DNA of 64,000 nucleotides from positions 1 to 64,000 of the forward strand of contig JAIXSO010000069.1 in the NCBI GenBank assembly GCA_027484685.1, read 5' to 3'. Positions 45,721 through 54,600 of the stretch are shown here, one piece after another; the stretch's first letter is position 1; the number at the start of each line of letters is the position of its first letter. Both the position numbers and the translations under genes were made by a program. The notes beneath the pieces are model-generated. The model was given only the letters and a program-made list of their open reading frames with translations, made no database searches and was not told the origin of the DNA. This DNA comes from Bacteroidota bacterium. GTDB taxonomy: Bacteria > Bacteroidota > Bacteroidia > UKL13-3.

Positions 45721-46372
45721 GCCTATGGTTGGTGTTTTTCCAACCTATTTTTTCAATCCCCAAAGCTAATTAAAAGGTAGCTTTTTTACTCTTTTTTATG
45801 TTTATCGATGTATCACCAACAAGCAATAAGTGTCGCCTCCACGAGGCTTTGGTAAACAGTTTGCAAATTTTTGTTACCATACTGTCGCTCCTATGGAGCT
45901 TGCCTAAGGATGGTTTAAATTTAACTTTGTTTTTTATACTTTTATTAGCATGTTTGAATATGCCTATAGTCGGTGTTTTCACCGACCTTTTATCACTATT
46001 GCCCAAGCTACTCAAATGGTAATTTTTTGTATAAAATAAGTGTCGCCTCTACGAGGATTTGGTAAACAGTTTGCAACTTTTTGTTACCATACTGTCGCTC
46101 CTATGGAGCTTGCCTAAGGATGGTTTAAATTTAACTTTGTTTTTTATACTTTTATCAGCATGTTTGAATATGCCTATAGTCGGTGTTTTCACCGACCTTT
46201 TATCACTATTGCCCAAGCTACTCAAATGGTAATTTTTGGTATAAAATAAGTATCGCCTCTACGAGGCTTTGGCAAACAGTTTGCAACTTTTTGTTACCAT
46301 AATGTCGCTCCTATGGAGCTTGCCGAAGCAAGTTTAAATTTTACTTTGTTTTTTATACTTTTATCCGCATGT
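45721..46372. repeat. 210-bp imperfect tandem repeat array
   Basis: Units start near 45826, 46036 and 46246 (period 210 bp, third unit cut at about 46372), and a diverged partial unit lies at 45721-45790. Each unit has hairpins GCCTC-NNN-GAGGC (mutated to GAGGA in unit 2), GCTCC-TAT-GGAGC and, in the first two, GTCGGTG-TTTT-CACCGAC. Open frames across it are by-products. No gene is seen in this gap. Confidence 0.9.
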
Positions 46373-46444
46373 TTACATTCAGTTTATCAAAAAAAACTGT
46401 ACAGCAAAGGTTAGCTTCAATTTGAAAAAATAAAACCAACTACA

Positions 46445-46985
46445 ATGAACAATCAATTGATAAGTAAACGAAATATTATTCAGACAAGACTAATTTTAGT
46501 TTTTGCAATTGGGTTTTCGCTTGCAATTTTTATTTCGTGTGGTGTGCTAAAAAATCCTAACGCCAAGGATATAACTAATAATGGCAATAACCAAACAACC
46601 CAACAAGATTCGAACTTAAAAACTGTATTTAAATTTGCTGAGCCATATTTTAATATTCATTCCATTGACAGCTTTTTGGCTTTAAAAGGTAAACCTCAAT
46701 TTTTACAAAAGGAACAAAGGGGATTTAGAAAGTATTTATTTGTTTGACAAAAATACTACCGTAGCTACTAATTTAACAATCGGAAAAACTACTAGTGAAG
46801 ATATTATTCAAACATTAGGATATCCCGACTCTGGCAAAAATGATATAGAAAAGTCAGTAACAAAATCAGGTATTAGCGATACTGTTAATTTTTCATATTC
46901 CATCAATATTGACGAATATGCAATCGGTTTTGCTTTTACTAATGATACACTTCGTAAAATAATATGGATAAAAAATATGAATTGA
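46445..46985 (+). pseudogene. Frameshifted lipoprotein (BamE/SmpA-like C-terminal part)
   Basis: Two overlapping frames appear to be one gene. The first (46445-46747) has a signal with lipobox ISC near residue 32. The second, in another frame, resumes with LESIYLFDKNTT and holds TIGKTTSEDIIQTLGYPDSG, a GxxxxxVxxxLGxPd pattern like SmpA/BamE-type lipoproteins. Removing one G from the GGGG run at 46719-46722 joins them cleanly (QRDLESIYLFD). It is either a real mutation or a sequencing error. Confidence 0.6.
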
Positions 46986-47117
46986 ATGAATTAGGAAAGT
47001 ATAACGATTGTTTAATAAAAAAGTGGACTCAGAAATAATCATAATATTTTGTAAAAATCTTGCTTATAACCATTTACTAAATATTTGCAGATATTTGAAA
47101 ACATCAACCCAACAACA

Positions 47118-47900
47118 ATGACACATCAGGAAATTTTAAAAAAGGTGGAGTGGAGAGACTTAAAAAATTTGTCTTTCAAAGAAATGTTAATTGAGAATAA
47201 CTTAACAATTCCTTGGTTTCTCATTTCATTAACACTAGCATATTTTGGGTATTATGTTTTGGCGTTGCCTTTTTCAGCTTTTTTCTTTTTAACTGGGCTT
47301 AGGCAAGTGCATAACGGTTTCCATAATTCACTTGGCACAAATAAATTTTTGACTTGGTTATCGTTATACATAAATAGTATTTTTATGATGACTTCAATTC
47401 ATGCTGTTAAGTTCAACCATATACGACATCACAAGTATTGTTTAACAGATGAAGATTATGAAGGTAAATCGGCAGGAATGACTTGGTATGGTGCCATTTT
47501 ATACGGACCTGTCCACATGTTTTTGATACATAAGGTAACTTTACAAATAGGAAATAAAGACTATAGGCGAAATGTGATTTTGGAACTTGTTTCAATTGCT
47601 ATTTTTTCAGCAGTGGTATTTTACTTTCAAATTGACTTCTTAATTTATCACATCATTATTATGGTTTTTGGGGAGTTTTTAATGGCATTTTTTGCAGTTT
47701 GGACAGTTCATCATGATACTCACGAAAACCCAGAATTTGCTAGGACACAAAGAGATGGCTGGAAAAATAAAATTACATTTAGTATGTTTTATCATTTAGA
47801 ACACCATTTGTTTCCTGCTGTTCCAACTATTAAATTGCCCGAACTTGCTAAACGTATAGACCAAACTTTACCAAACATAGAAAAGAAGCAAACATTTTAA
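47118..47900 (+). CDS. Fatty acid desaturase-family protein
   Basis: The start is taken at the ATG at 47118 (260 residues); a TTG at 47085 is possible. The three His boxes of membrane di-iron desaturases are present: HNGFHN (about 85-90), HIRHHKY and HLEHHLFP near residue 235. Four TM segments lie between them. It may desaturate acyl chains or hydroxylate a lipid or carotenoid. No partner gene is nearby. Confidence 0.88.
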   Translation: MTHQEILKKVEWRDLKNLSFKEMLIENNLTIPWFLISLTLAYFGYYVLALPFSAFFFLTGLRQVHNGFHNSLGTNKFLTWLSLYINSIFMMTSIHAVKFNHIRHHKYCLTDEDYEGKSAGMTWYGAILYGPVHMFLIHKVTLQIGNKDYRRNVILELVSIAIFSAVVFYFQIDFLIYHIIIMVFGEFLMAFFAVWTVHHDTHENPEFARTQRDGWKNKITFSMFYHLEHHLFPAVPTIKLPELAKRIDQTLPNIEKKQTF

Positions 47901-48000
47901 GAAATACAGCATAATACAATTACCAATAACACCAACTTTAAACGAGTTCTAGTGGTTATCATCCCTAATTTGAAATAAAACCATCAATAGGTAAAACGTA

Positions 48001-48582
48001 ATGACAGAAAAGGATTTTATAGACTTTTGGAATAAAGAATTTTCAGAGGCTTTGCCAATAAACCACGAGCTAAAATGGATATATCCTGAAAGATGGTTTA
48101 GAATTCATAGTCTTCCTAAGTCAAAAAGATATGCTCAATCTGAATACGAATATAAAATTATACTTGACAGACAAAACCAATTGATAAATGACTTAATAGG
48201 AGAAGGCACGGAAGTTGTCATTTCTTTTGGTCTTTACACCAACGATTTGACCAATGATAATTATAAAGAACTGGATGATTTTGAATTATTTAAGAAAATT
48301 TATTCCATAAACCTGCACAAGGAAAGACCAGAAGAATATGATAATGGAATTTTTTATGATGTTTATGTTAAAACTGAAAAGTGGAAACATGGAAAAAGAA
48401 ATGAGATTTTAAAGGCAATTGCAGATGATGAAATACGTGTTATGATTATCTGCCCTTTAAAGAAATGTATCATTGCTCCTTATGACGGTGGAGTTGATAT
48501 CATTGTTAATTCTACAGAATATCGCAATAGACTTAAAGAAAAATATAAAGACTGGCTTTCTGAAAGAGAAGATGGAATGTAG
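48001..48582 (+). CDS. DUF3885 protein
   Basis: A 193-residue cytosolic protein. WFRIHSLPKSKRYAQSEYEY near residue 32 and the C-terminal APYDGGVDIIVNS followed by KEKYKDWLSEREDGM are the hallmarks of DUF3885 as I know it. These proteins are often found among polymorphic-toxin immunity genes, but no toxin is adjacent here. Confidence 0.78.
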   Translation: MTEKDFIDFWNKEFSEALPINHELKWIYPERWFRIHSLPKSKRYAQSEYEYKIILDRQNQLINDLIGEGTEVVISFGLYTNDLTNDNYKELDDFELFKKIYSINLHKERPEEYDNGIFYDVYVKTEKWKHGKRNEILKAIADDEIRVMIICPLKKCIIAPYDGGVDIIVNSTEYRNRLKEKYKDWLSEREDGM

Positions 48583-48744
48583 AAAATTGAGATAATCAAT
48601 TATTTAACAAAAAATTCTGTTACAGCCGTTAATTCGAAGTTTATAATTGCATACAGTTTTGTGGTTCCAAATTAGTTATTGTACAAAGAGTTGAATTTTT
48701 TAAAACTTAATAAGAAATCAAAATAAAAAAGTATTCCCAACTTT

Positions 48745-49749
48745 ATGAAATTAGGCATTATATTCATTGTTTTCAACCTATTTATTGTTTGTGATTCAAT
48801 TGCTCAGAATCCATTGGGTGTGTATATTGATATAGATGGGAAAGTGAAATTTTGGACTAGCGAAGCTAATAGAAATGGCAATGTAGATGATTCTGTTTAT
48901 GTATCATTTAATGGCGAAAAACAATTGATGGATTTACGCAATTTAAAATTAGATAACCTAACATTATTGGAAGCACCTAGATACAATGCCACATCATCTT
49001 GTAATATGGATCCAAGTATTAGATATGATACAACAGAGCAGGTAAAATCAAATATTGCAATCAATTCAACAATACCTTTTTTTGATACGAGCCAATTACA
49101 TTTATTTTATTTACCAACAACAGTTATTGACAGCAACCATTTGTTTACTATAACAACAAATGATTCAATAAAGATAAGCGTTGAACAAAAAGAATTTACG
49201 GATGATATTAGAGGGGTTGGATTAAATGATTCAACAATAAAAGAAGTGAAAACAATTCTAATGGAATATATAAATCGTTTAACTGGAAAGTGGGAAGGAG
49301 AAGAGGAGAGAGAGGCGTTAAGAAGTAAACTTTCGTTGCCCGATACCATTATTGAATATAAGGCCATTTATGATTACCTGGTAGATTTGTTTGTAGTGCA
49401 TAATTATGATAACAAAAATCGTTTAACAAAAGTTATTGGTTATCATTGGAATTTGGGCGTGGAAGTTGATAGTTTAAGGTATAATAAAAAAGGCAATTTG
49501 ATTTATTTTTGTAGAGATAAAATTGGCAGTGTAAGGCACGAATATTATTTTAAATACAACAAAAATGGCCAAGTAGAAAAAGTAACATACATTTACAATT
49601 CAGTTGGTACCAATAGAAATACTACTCAATATTCACATCCTGAGACTCAAATAATGAAATTTACTTACAACAATTTAGGTATAATTAATTCGCAATCTCG
49701 CGTTCAAAAAGATGGAAAGCTGCTAACCACTTATATTGAAATAAGGTAA
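48745..49749 (+). CDS. Exported protein of unknown function
   Basis: A 334-residue protein with a signal peptide cut after ...DSIAQ (residue 21). The C-terminal 100 residues have YD/RHS-like strands (LTKVIGYHWNLGVEVDSLRY, NLIYFCRDKIGSVRHEYYF) but no full repeat. No family is recognised. It lies alone between 160- and 240-nt gaps. Confidence 0.55.
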   Translation: MKLGIIFIVFNLFIVCDSIAQNPLGVYIDIDGKVKFWTSEANRNGNVDDSVYVSFNGEKQLMDLRNLKLDNLTLLEAPRYNATSSCNMDPSIRYDTTEQVKSNIAINSTIPFFDTSQLHLFYLPTTVIDSNHLFTITTNDSIKISVEQKEFTDDIRGVGLNDSTIKEVKTILMEYINRLTGKWEGEEEREALRSKLSLPDTIIEYKAIYDYLVDLFVVHNYDNKNRLTKVIGYHWNLGVEVDSLRYNKKGNLIYFCRDKIGSVRHEYYFKYNKNGQVEKVTYIYNSVGTNRNTTQYSHPETQIMKFTYNNLGIINSQSRVQKDGKLLTTYIEIR

Positions 49750-49995
49750 ATATGCTACATGATAGCAGATTAAAGTTTATTGATTTGTAGTTTTGAGAAG
49801 TATGTTTGTTCAGCTAAATTTATTTAGGTAATAAGTTTATAAGCGTAAAAAAACAACACTTTATTATGCTATAAATGATAATATTAAAAGATGAGAATTA
49901 TATTTATTGAGATTGAATTTAATGAAACCATAACTGCTTAAATCCTGAATAAAGAGATTATTGAGCCTAAATCTTAAATTGATAGAAAAAGAATC

Positions 49996-50446
49996 ATGAA
50001 ACAACTATTTGCAATTATGTTTATGTCATTGCCAATGCTGGGTATTGGTCAGGTAAAAAATATTTCGATTGACTATGATTTATTTAAAACTGTTTACAAG
50101 GAAAACAATATAGACATAGGAAAACAAAACTTTAAAAAAATTCTTCAAGAAAATGAAAAAGCTTATAGCGTTTTCAAACAAGGAAGGTTAGTGTTAACAA
50201 ATGGGAATATAATAGTAACGCCAAGTTTTTTTGTTATTATTAGTTACTATTCAAAATAATAACAAAGGAAATACCCCATATGATTGGCAGTGGGTTGGAG
50301 GAATTAGTGGTAGCATTATAGGTACAGCTTTGTATTATATTGGGGAAAATAGAACATTGAAATCAGTTGGTATTTTTAATTCAAAAAACAAGTTAACATT
50401 TGAATTTAATAGCAAAAATTCAGTAGGTTTAGTATTAAAGTTTTAA
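49996..50446 (+). pseudogene. Frameshifted exported/membrane protein
   Basis: The first frame (49996-50259) has a signal peptide (MKQLFAIMFM...GIGQ) and a soluble part up to TNGNIIVTPSFF. The second frame (open to 50446) continues with a TM-like GGISGSIIGTALYYIG and a C-terminal tail. They meet at a run of seven Ts (50226-50232). A one-base change there fuses them into a product of about 150 residues, which resembles small Bacteroidota proteins with a glycine-rich TM segment. It could be decay, a sequencing error or phase variation. Confidence 0.55.
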
Positions 50447-50559
50447 TAACATACTTTTACCATTATGATACATTTAGTGTATTAGGTTTACGGCTTCAAA
50501 TAAAATTGATAGGAATAAAATAAACTACAAAATCGTTAAACTCTGTTATAAATGAAGTA

Positions 50560-51009
50560 ATGAAATATATAATTTACATTTTTACACTGGTTTCAATATT
50601 TACTAGCTGCATAGTAAATAGGAGCAAAGTTGAATTATCGAAACTTAAAATAAATGGTAAGTATAGAAACGACTTAATTATAGATAGAGTGCCTCAATAT
50701 GGCAACGGAAGAAAGGATGGTTGTATTATTAATAAGCAAATCAGTTTATTAATTGAGTTATCAAATGCATCAAATATTTCTGGCAAAGTAATAGATTCAA
50801 AAACAAATGAATCAATAGCATACGCCAATTTGAATATTTATGAAAAAGACGAAAACGTTAGCATAAATATGATGGCTGATAGTATTGGCTGTTTCACTAC
50901 AAATAATATTGCCAAGCCTATTAAAATAGTTGTAAAATATATTGGATACAAAACTTTAACTGTTGAACTTAGTGATATGCAGTTTAATAAATTAAAGAAT
51001 AATAATTGA
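50560..51009 (+). CDS. Lipoprotein with CarboxypepD_reg-like domain
   Basis: A 149-residue lipoprotein with lipobox TSC (Cys about 17). Residues about 72-140 form one regulatory-like beta-sandwich: ISGKVIDSKTNESIAYANLNI, then DSIGCFTTNNI and IVVKYIGYKTLTVEL. This domain usually precedes TonB receptors but stands alone here. The next gene begins 5 nt after the stop. Confidence 0.7.
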   Translation: MKYIIYIFTLVSIFTSCIVNRSKVELSKLKINGKYRNDLIIDRVPQYGNGRKDGCIINKQISLLIELSNASNISGKVIDSKTNESIAYANLNIYEKDENVSINMMADSIGCFTTNNIAKPIKIVVKYIGYKTLTVELSDMQFNKLKNNN

Positions 51010-51014
51010 AAATA

Positions 51015-51455
51015 ATGGATAACATGAATCAAAAATTTAAAACAGCATTTAACCCTGAAGCCAATTTTAAACAAGGAGTTTTGCTTGGATTTATCATATC
51101 TTTAGGATTGATATTTTTAATATACAAGCCGTATAATACTTTTTTAGAACTTGTTTTTCAAATTGTAATAGGAGTTGGTTTTATTGGTATAGTGCTTAAT
51201 GTTTTAATGATGCTAATAACGTCTACACTTTTGTCTATTTTTTCTTTTTTCTCCAAAACATTAGCAGTAAAATTTAGAAAAGAGCAACTATTTAATTTAC
51301 TGATGTTTTCTCATTTACCGCTTTTGTTAGGCATTATTATTGGAATATTCCGTTTGTTTTATTTCAATATTAATTCTATTCATGTTTTAGTGTTTTTAGA
51401 AATAGTATCAGTACTTTTTTTTATTTATAATATAAGGAAACAAATTACCAATTAG
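51015..51455 (+). CDS. Four-TM membrane protein, unknown
   Basis: The ATG at 51015 gives 146 residues. Four hydrophobic helices are visible (GVLLGFIISLGLIFLIY, VFQIVIGVGFIGIVLNVLMM, NLLMFSHLPLLLGIIIGIF, VLVFLEIVSVLFFIYN). The SHLPL motif recalls Yip1-type proteins, but I do not assign it. It is coupled to the preceding lipoprotein gene. Confidence 0.6.
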   Translation: MDNMNQKFKTAFNPEANFKQGVLLGFIISLGLIFLIYKPYNTFLELVFQIVIGVGFIGIVLNVLMMLITSTLLSIFSFFSKTLAVKFRKEQLFNLLMFSHLPLLLGIIIGIFRLFYFNINSIHVLVFLEIVSVLFFIYNIRKQITN

Positions 51456-51489
51456 GCTAAGTAAGGCTAGCTTTTGAGCTGGTATTTTG

Positions 51490-52008
51490 TTACACCAATA
51501 GCTCATAACATTTTATTATTTCGCTTATATCACTGTTGGTTTTTATGGGTGAAAGCTCAATAAATTGTCTTGCCTCGTTTACCATTTGAGTTGCAGTAGG
51601 ATTTAAATTCATTACGTGCAATGCCACAGCAGTTTTCATGGCATTGGCTTTAATACGAATGGTGTTTTTTGCATATCGGCTTGGGTGTAAATGAATGTAT
51701 TGTTGTTGTGGTAAATACCTCAATGTCATGTTGGTTTCATCCGAAATATCAAATAGCCTAAAGCCATTATTTACAGTTATCCATTGCTTATACAACGGTT
51801 CTTCGTATATCTGTAATTTGCTTAAATATTGCGTAGTTTCTTCAATAATAGTATCGGTATTTATATAACCGGTGTACATATCAAAAGTTGATTCACCTAA
51901 AGTTTTTATTTGAGGTAGTAGTTGGTTTATATCCGCCATTTTATTTGCAACTACAAATTGCTTTAATGCAAGTAAATGGTGTTTTAGTGAATGGAATATG
52001 ATTGGCAT
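51490..52008 (-). CDS. Unknown protein downstream of the MbnH operon
   Basis: I start at the ATG at 52008 (172 residues, MPIIFHSLKHHLLALKQF). The longer frame to 52059 would translate a palindromic repeat. No domain is recognised; HSLKHH and YIHLHPSRYAKNTIRIKANAMKTAVAL are notable pieces. The gene is on the operon strand but separated from mbnH by a 168-nt gap with two palindromes. Confidence 0.55.
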   Translation of the reverse strand: MPIIFHSLKHHLLALKQFVVANKMADINQLLPQIKTLGESTFDMYTGYINTDTIIEETTQYLSKLQIYEEPLYKQWITVNNGFRLFDISDETNMTLRYLPQQQYIHLHPSRYAKNTIRIKANAMKTAVALHVMNLNPTATQMVNEARQFIELSPIKTNSDISEIIKCYELLV

Positions 52009-52035
52009 TTTTGAAAAATAAAGTATATGAATAAT

Positions 52036-52058
52036 GGTTGCTGAGCGGAGCCGAAGCA
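52036..52058. repeat. Palindromic element, intergenic copy of the ileS element
   Basis: It matches the ileS element at 26804-26836 in 22 of 23 bases. It lies upstream of the 51490-52008 gene. Confidence 0.8.
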
Positions 52059-52072
52059 TGAATGTTGAATTA

Positions 52073-52096
52073 TGCCCTTCGGCAAGCTCAGGGTGA
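52073..52096. repeat. Second palindromic repeat upstream of the unknown gene
   Basis: CCCTTCGGCAAGCTCAGGG is a common intergenic palindrome (CCCT/AGGG arms). It is followed by low-complexity AAATCAATAAATC-type repeats to about 52180. Confidence 0.7.
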
Positions 52097-52176
52097 CTGA
52101 TAATAATGAATTATGAATTTTATAATCTTCAAATCAAAAATCAATAAATCGCCAAATCAATAAATCTCTAAATCAA

Positions 52177-53184
52177 TCACCTTGGGTAGCTAAATTGTTT
52201 GTTAAATAGAAATTCTTTATCGGTTAGGGTAAGTAAAAAGGCTGTAATATCTACTTTTTGGTTACTAGTTAGTATAATAGGTTGTTTTAAAGCAGGAGAG
52301 AGGTTGCTGTAATGCACTATTCCGTTAGTGTAATGATGTAACACTTGAGATAATTTTTTAAATCTACCATCGTGCATGTATGGAAACGAAAATTCAATAT
52401 TGCGTAAAGTGGGTACTTTAAATTTAAGTGAGTCTGTGGCTTTTTGTGTAATACGCATTCTTCCCCAATCGTTTAATATAGTATCAACGGGCAAACCATT
52501 GTTTTCAAACTGAAGGTTGGTAAATAATGGTTCGGTATGGCAGCTTGAGCAATGTTGTTTAAAAAGCAAATAACCGTTTTGTTCTTGTTGGGTAAAAGTA
52601 TCTTTTTGTTGCATTACCTTATCGTATTTACTGTTTGCACTAACAAGGGTTAGCATAAATTGCGACAAGGCTTTTAAAGTTCTTTCGCCTGTTATTAAAC
52701 TATCGCCATAGGCACTAAAAAATAGGTTTTTATAACGTGGTAATTGGTTAAGTTTTAAAATAACATGTTCTATTTTTTCGTCCATCTCATCGTGGTTTTC
52801 TATGGGCGCTAATGATTGAAAATCTAAATGATGTATGGCTCCATCCCACATAAAATTGGTATGCCAAGCCAAATTCATCAAGGCAGGAGTATTTCGGTTT
52901 CCAATTCTGTCTTCTATTCCATGGCTTAAAGCATGGTCAACATGTGTAAAGGCTGTGTATTGCGAGTGACACGAAGCACAAGAAATGGTATTGTTTTTTG
53001 AAAGGATTGGGTCGTAAAAAAGAACTCTTCCTAATAAAATTTTTTCATCAGTAAGCGGATTTTTACTAAAATCATAAGTAGGTTTTGGCCAGCCATTTGG
53101 AATGGTAAAATCAAAAGTTGATTGTAACTTAAAGCCACAGAAAACCACAGAAATAGCAATTAAAACAAATAAGTACTTTTTCAT
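52177..53184 (-). CDS. MbnH-family di-haem enzyme
   Basis: A 335-residue di-haem protein of the MauG/cytochrome c peroxidase superfamily. The haem sites are CASCH (C69, C72, H73) and CSSCH (C212, C215, H216), with a GIEDRIGNRNTPALMN loop after the first and MHDGRF near residue 275. A signal peptide or anchor opens the protein. MbnH partners oxidise a Trp in MbnP to kynurenine, helping MbnP bind copper. The gene overlaps mbnP by 4 nt, so they are translationally coupled. Confidence 0.85.
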   Translation of the reverse strand: MKKYLFVLIAISVVFCGFKLQSTFDFTIPNGWPKPTYDFSKNPLTDEKILLGRVLFYDPILSKNNTISCASCHSQYTAFTHVDHALSHGIEDRIGNRNTPALMNLAWHTNFMWDGAIHHLDFQSLAPIENHDEMDEKIEHVILKLNQLPRYKNLFFSAYGDSLITGERTLKALSQFMLTLVSANSKYDKVMQQKDTFTQQEQNGYLLFKQHCSSCHTEPLFTNLQFENNGLPVDTILNDWGRMRITQKATDSLKFKVPTLRNIEFSFPYMHDGRFKKLSQVLHHYTNGIVHYSNLSPALKQPIILTSNQKVDITAFLLTLTDKEFLFNKQFSYPR

Positions 53185-53870
53185 TTTACTTTAAATAGTT
53201 CTGCTAATTTTTTTGAAAGTAAAACACTGTTTTCGCTTGGCGACATGATTTGATATACCTTACTCATATCTAAACCTGTTAAGAATTTATTTACCTCTAT
53301 TACAAAAGTAATTCTTTGTTTTTTATTGGTTTTAAAACGCAAGGTTTGCAACGCATTATTTGGATATAAATACCCACCTAAATGGTATTGAAACTGCTTG
53401 TATCTTGATGGACTTTTTTTGCTTTTGCCTTCTATTTTAAAATTGATATAACCACTTTGCCAAGTCCAATACATGCCTTTGGTTGGGTCCAAATCACCAC
53501 TTAATACTTCTGCCACATTCAAACTACTATCAATTCCTAAATTAAATTGAATGGCGTTGTGTTTTTTGTTTAGAGGGTATAATAAATTGATGGTTAATGA
53601 TGTTGGATTTGCTAAATCAATTAAATAGGCCAAAGTTGAATCGGCAAATACTACTTGGTTGTTATTGAATAACTGAATTTTTGAAACATAAAATCTGCAA
53701 GTTTCAATGCTGATGGTATCGTTATTAGGTAAAATATAGTTACTATCTAATTGTAAAGGTAAATTATTAAACAATCCCTTGAAATTAAGTTGAATAGATG
53801 CGTTTTTTTGAGCAAATACCAATGAACAAGAAATACATAAAATCAATACAATAAACCTACTTAACTTCAT
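53181..53870 (-). CDS. MbnP-family protein
   Basis: The ATG at 53870 gives 229 residues with a signal peptide cut after ...LVFAQ. Family motifs include ETCRFYVSKIQLF, FNLGIDSSLNVAEVLSGDLDPTKGMYWTWQSGY and YQFHLGGY-like QFQYHLGGY. Two Trp residues in MYWTWQSGY are candidates for modification. MbnP proteins bind copper in the periplasm. The gene lies between the sensor gene (4-nt gap) and mbnH (4-nt overlap). Confidence 0.85.
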   Translation of the reverse strand: MKLSRFIVLILCISCSLVFAQKNASIQLNFKGLFNNLPLQLDSNYILPNNDTISIETCRFYVSKIQLFNNNQVVFADSTLAYLIDLANPTSLTINLLYPLNKKHNAIQFNLGIDSSLNVAEVLSGDLDPTKGMYWTWQSGYINFKIEGKSKKSPSRYKQFQYHLGGYLYPNNALQTLRFKTNKKQRITFVIEVNKFLTGLDMSKVYQIMSPSENSVLLSKKLAELFKVK

Positions 53871-53874
53871 GCTT

Positions 53875-54324
53875 TTATTGTTTTGGTTTACGGTTAAATA
53901 ATTGTGCAATTTCGGTAGTTAATAGCTCAAATTTTTGCATTTGTTGGCCAGGTTTGCAAATAGCTTTTATTTTTTCAAAATGTTTATAATGAGTATTTTC
54001 AATTTGTATTTGGACTTTGCCAATTTCTGTAATAAGTGAGTCTTTTAATGTTTCATTTGTATTATTATTCAAGCCTTTATACAATTCATTTTTTAATTGC
54101 ATTATTTGTCTATCCGCTTCTTTAATGGCTTTTCTGTGTTCTAAAATGATACCATCATAAGCAGTTGTTTGTTCGGGAGTAAAATCCAATTTTTGAATAA
54201 TCTCATCTCTTGGTCCTTCGTGCTTTGGCCTGTTGTTTCTGCCTAAAAATAAAAATACAATCAATATAATATTTGCAACCAATAATCCAATTACCAGTAT
54301 GCTTAAAAGTTTTATTTTATTCAT
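53875..54324 (-). CDS. CpxP/CnrR-like periplasmic sensor protein
   Basis: A 149-residue protein with one N-terminal TM helix (about 5-27) and a helical periplasmic domain with LDFTPEQTTAYDG and a C-terminal HYKHFEKIKAICKPGQQ. This is the Spy/CpxP/CnrR fold that senses metal or envelope stress. Next to an anti-sigma-like and a sigma gene it resembles the CnrYXH sensor layout. It overlaps the next gene by one base. Confidence 0.82.
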   Translation of the reverse strand: MNKIKLLSILVIGLLVANIILIVFLFLGRNNRPKHEGPRDEIIQKLDFTPEQTTAYDGIILEHRKAIKEADRQIMQLKNELYKGLNNNTNETLKDSLITEIGKVQIQIENTHYKHFEKIKAICKPGQQMQKFELLTTEIAQLFNRKPKQ

Positions 54325-54593
54325 TAATATAACTCGTTATTAGGAACCAAATGCATAGCTTTTACTAGACTATTTTCTTGCTTTTGTGTTTTTAAATTAA
54401 TGGTAATTACAGCAGCGTTTATTAATAAAATAAATACCATAGCAATACTCAATTTCCAAACTAATTTAGGCTCAAACTTTTGGTTTTGGTGGTTAATTTT
54501 AGCTTGTATGCGCGTAAACAAAAATGGAGGAGCATCTACTTTTTGTATATGTTCTAATTTATCTAGCTCGTTATCTATTATCTCTTTATTCAT
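54324..54593 (-). CDS. Small membrane anti-sigma-like protein
   Basis: The 89-residue protein has a cytosolic N-terminus with charged helix (IIDNELDKLEHIQKVDAPPFLFTRIQAKI) and one TM segment at about 44-66. PPFLFTRIQAKI is a pattern I know from anti-sigma-type partners of Bacteroidota ECF genes. It sits between the sigma and sensor genes (7-nt gap to sigma). Confidence 0.75.
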   Translation of the reverse strand: MNKEIIDNELDKLEHIQKVDAPPFLFTRIQAKINHQNQKFEPKLVWKLSIAMVFILLINAAVITINLKTQKQENSLVKAMHLVPNNELY

Positions 54594-54600
54594 GGCGATA

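Noticed and set aside
45770-46022. Two opposed short frames in the 210-bp array
   Set aside because: They only read repeat hairpins and end inside the next unit.
45721-46372. CRISPR array
   Set aside because: The unit is 210 bp with no alternation of short repeat and unique spacer, and no cas gene is near.
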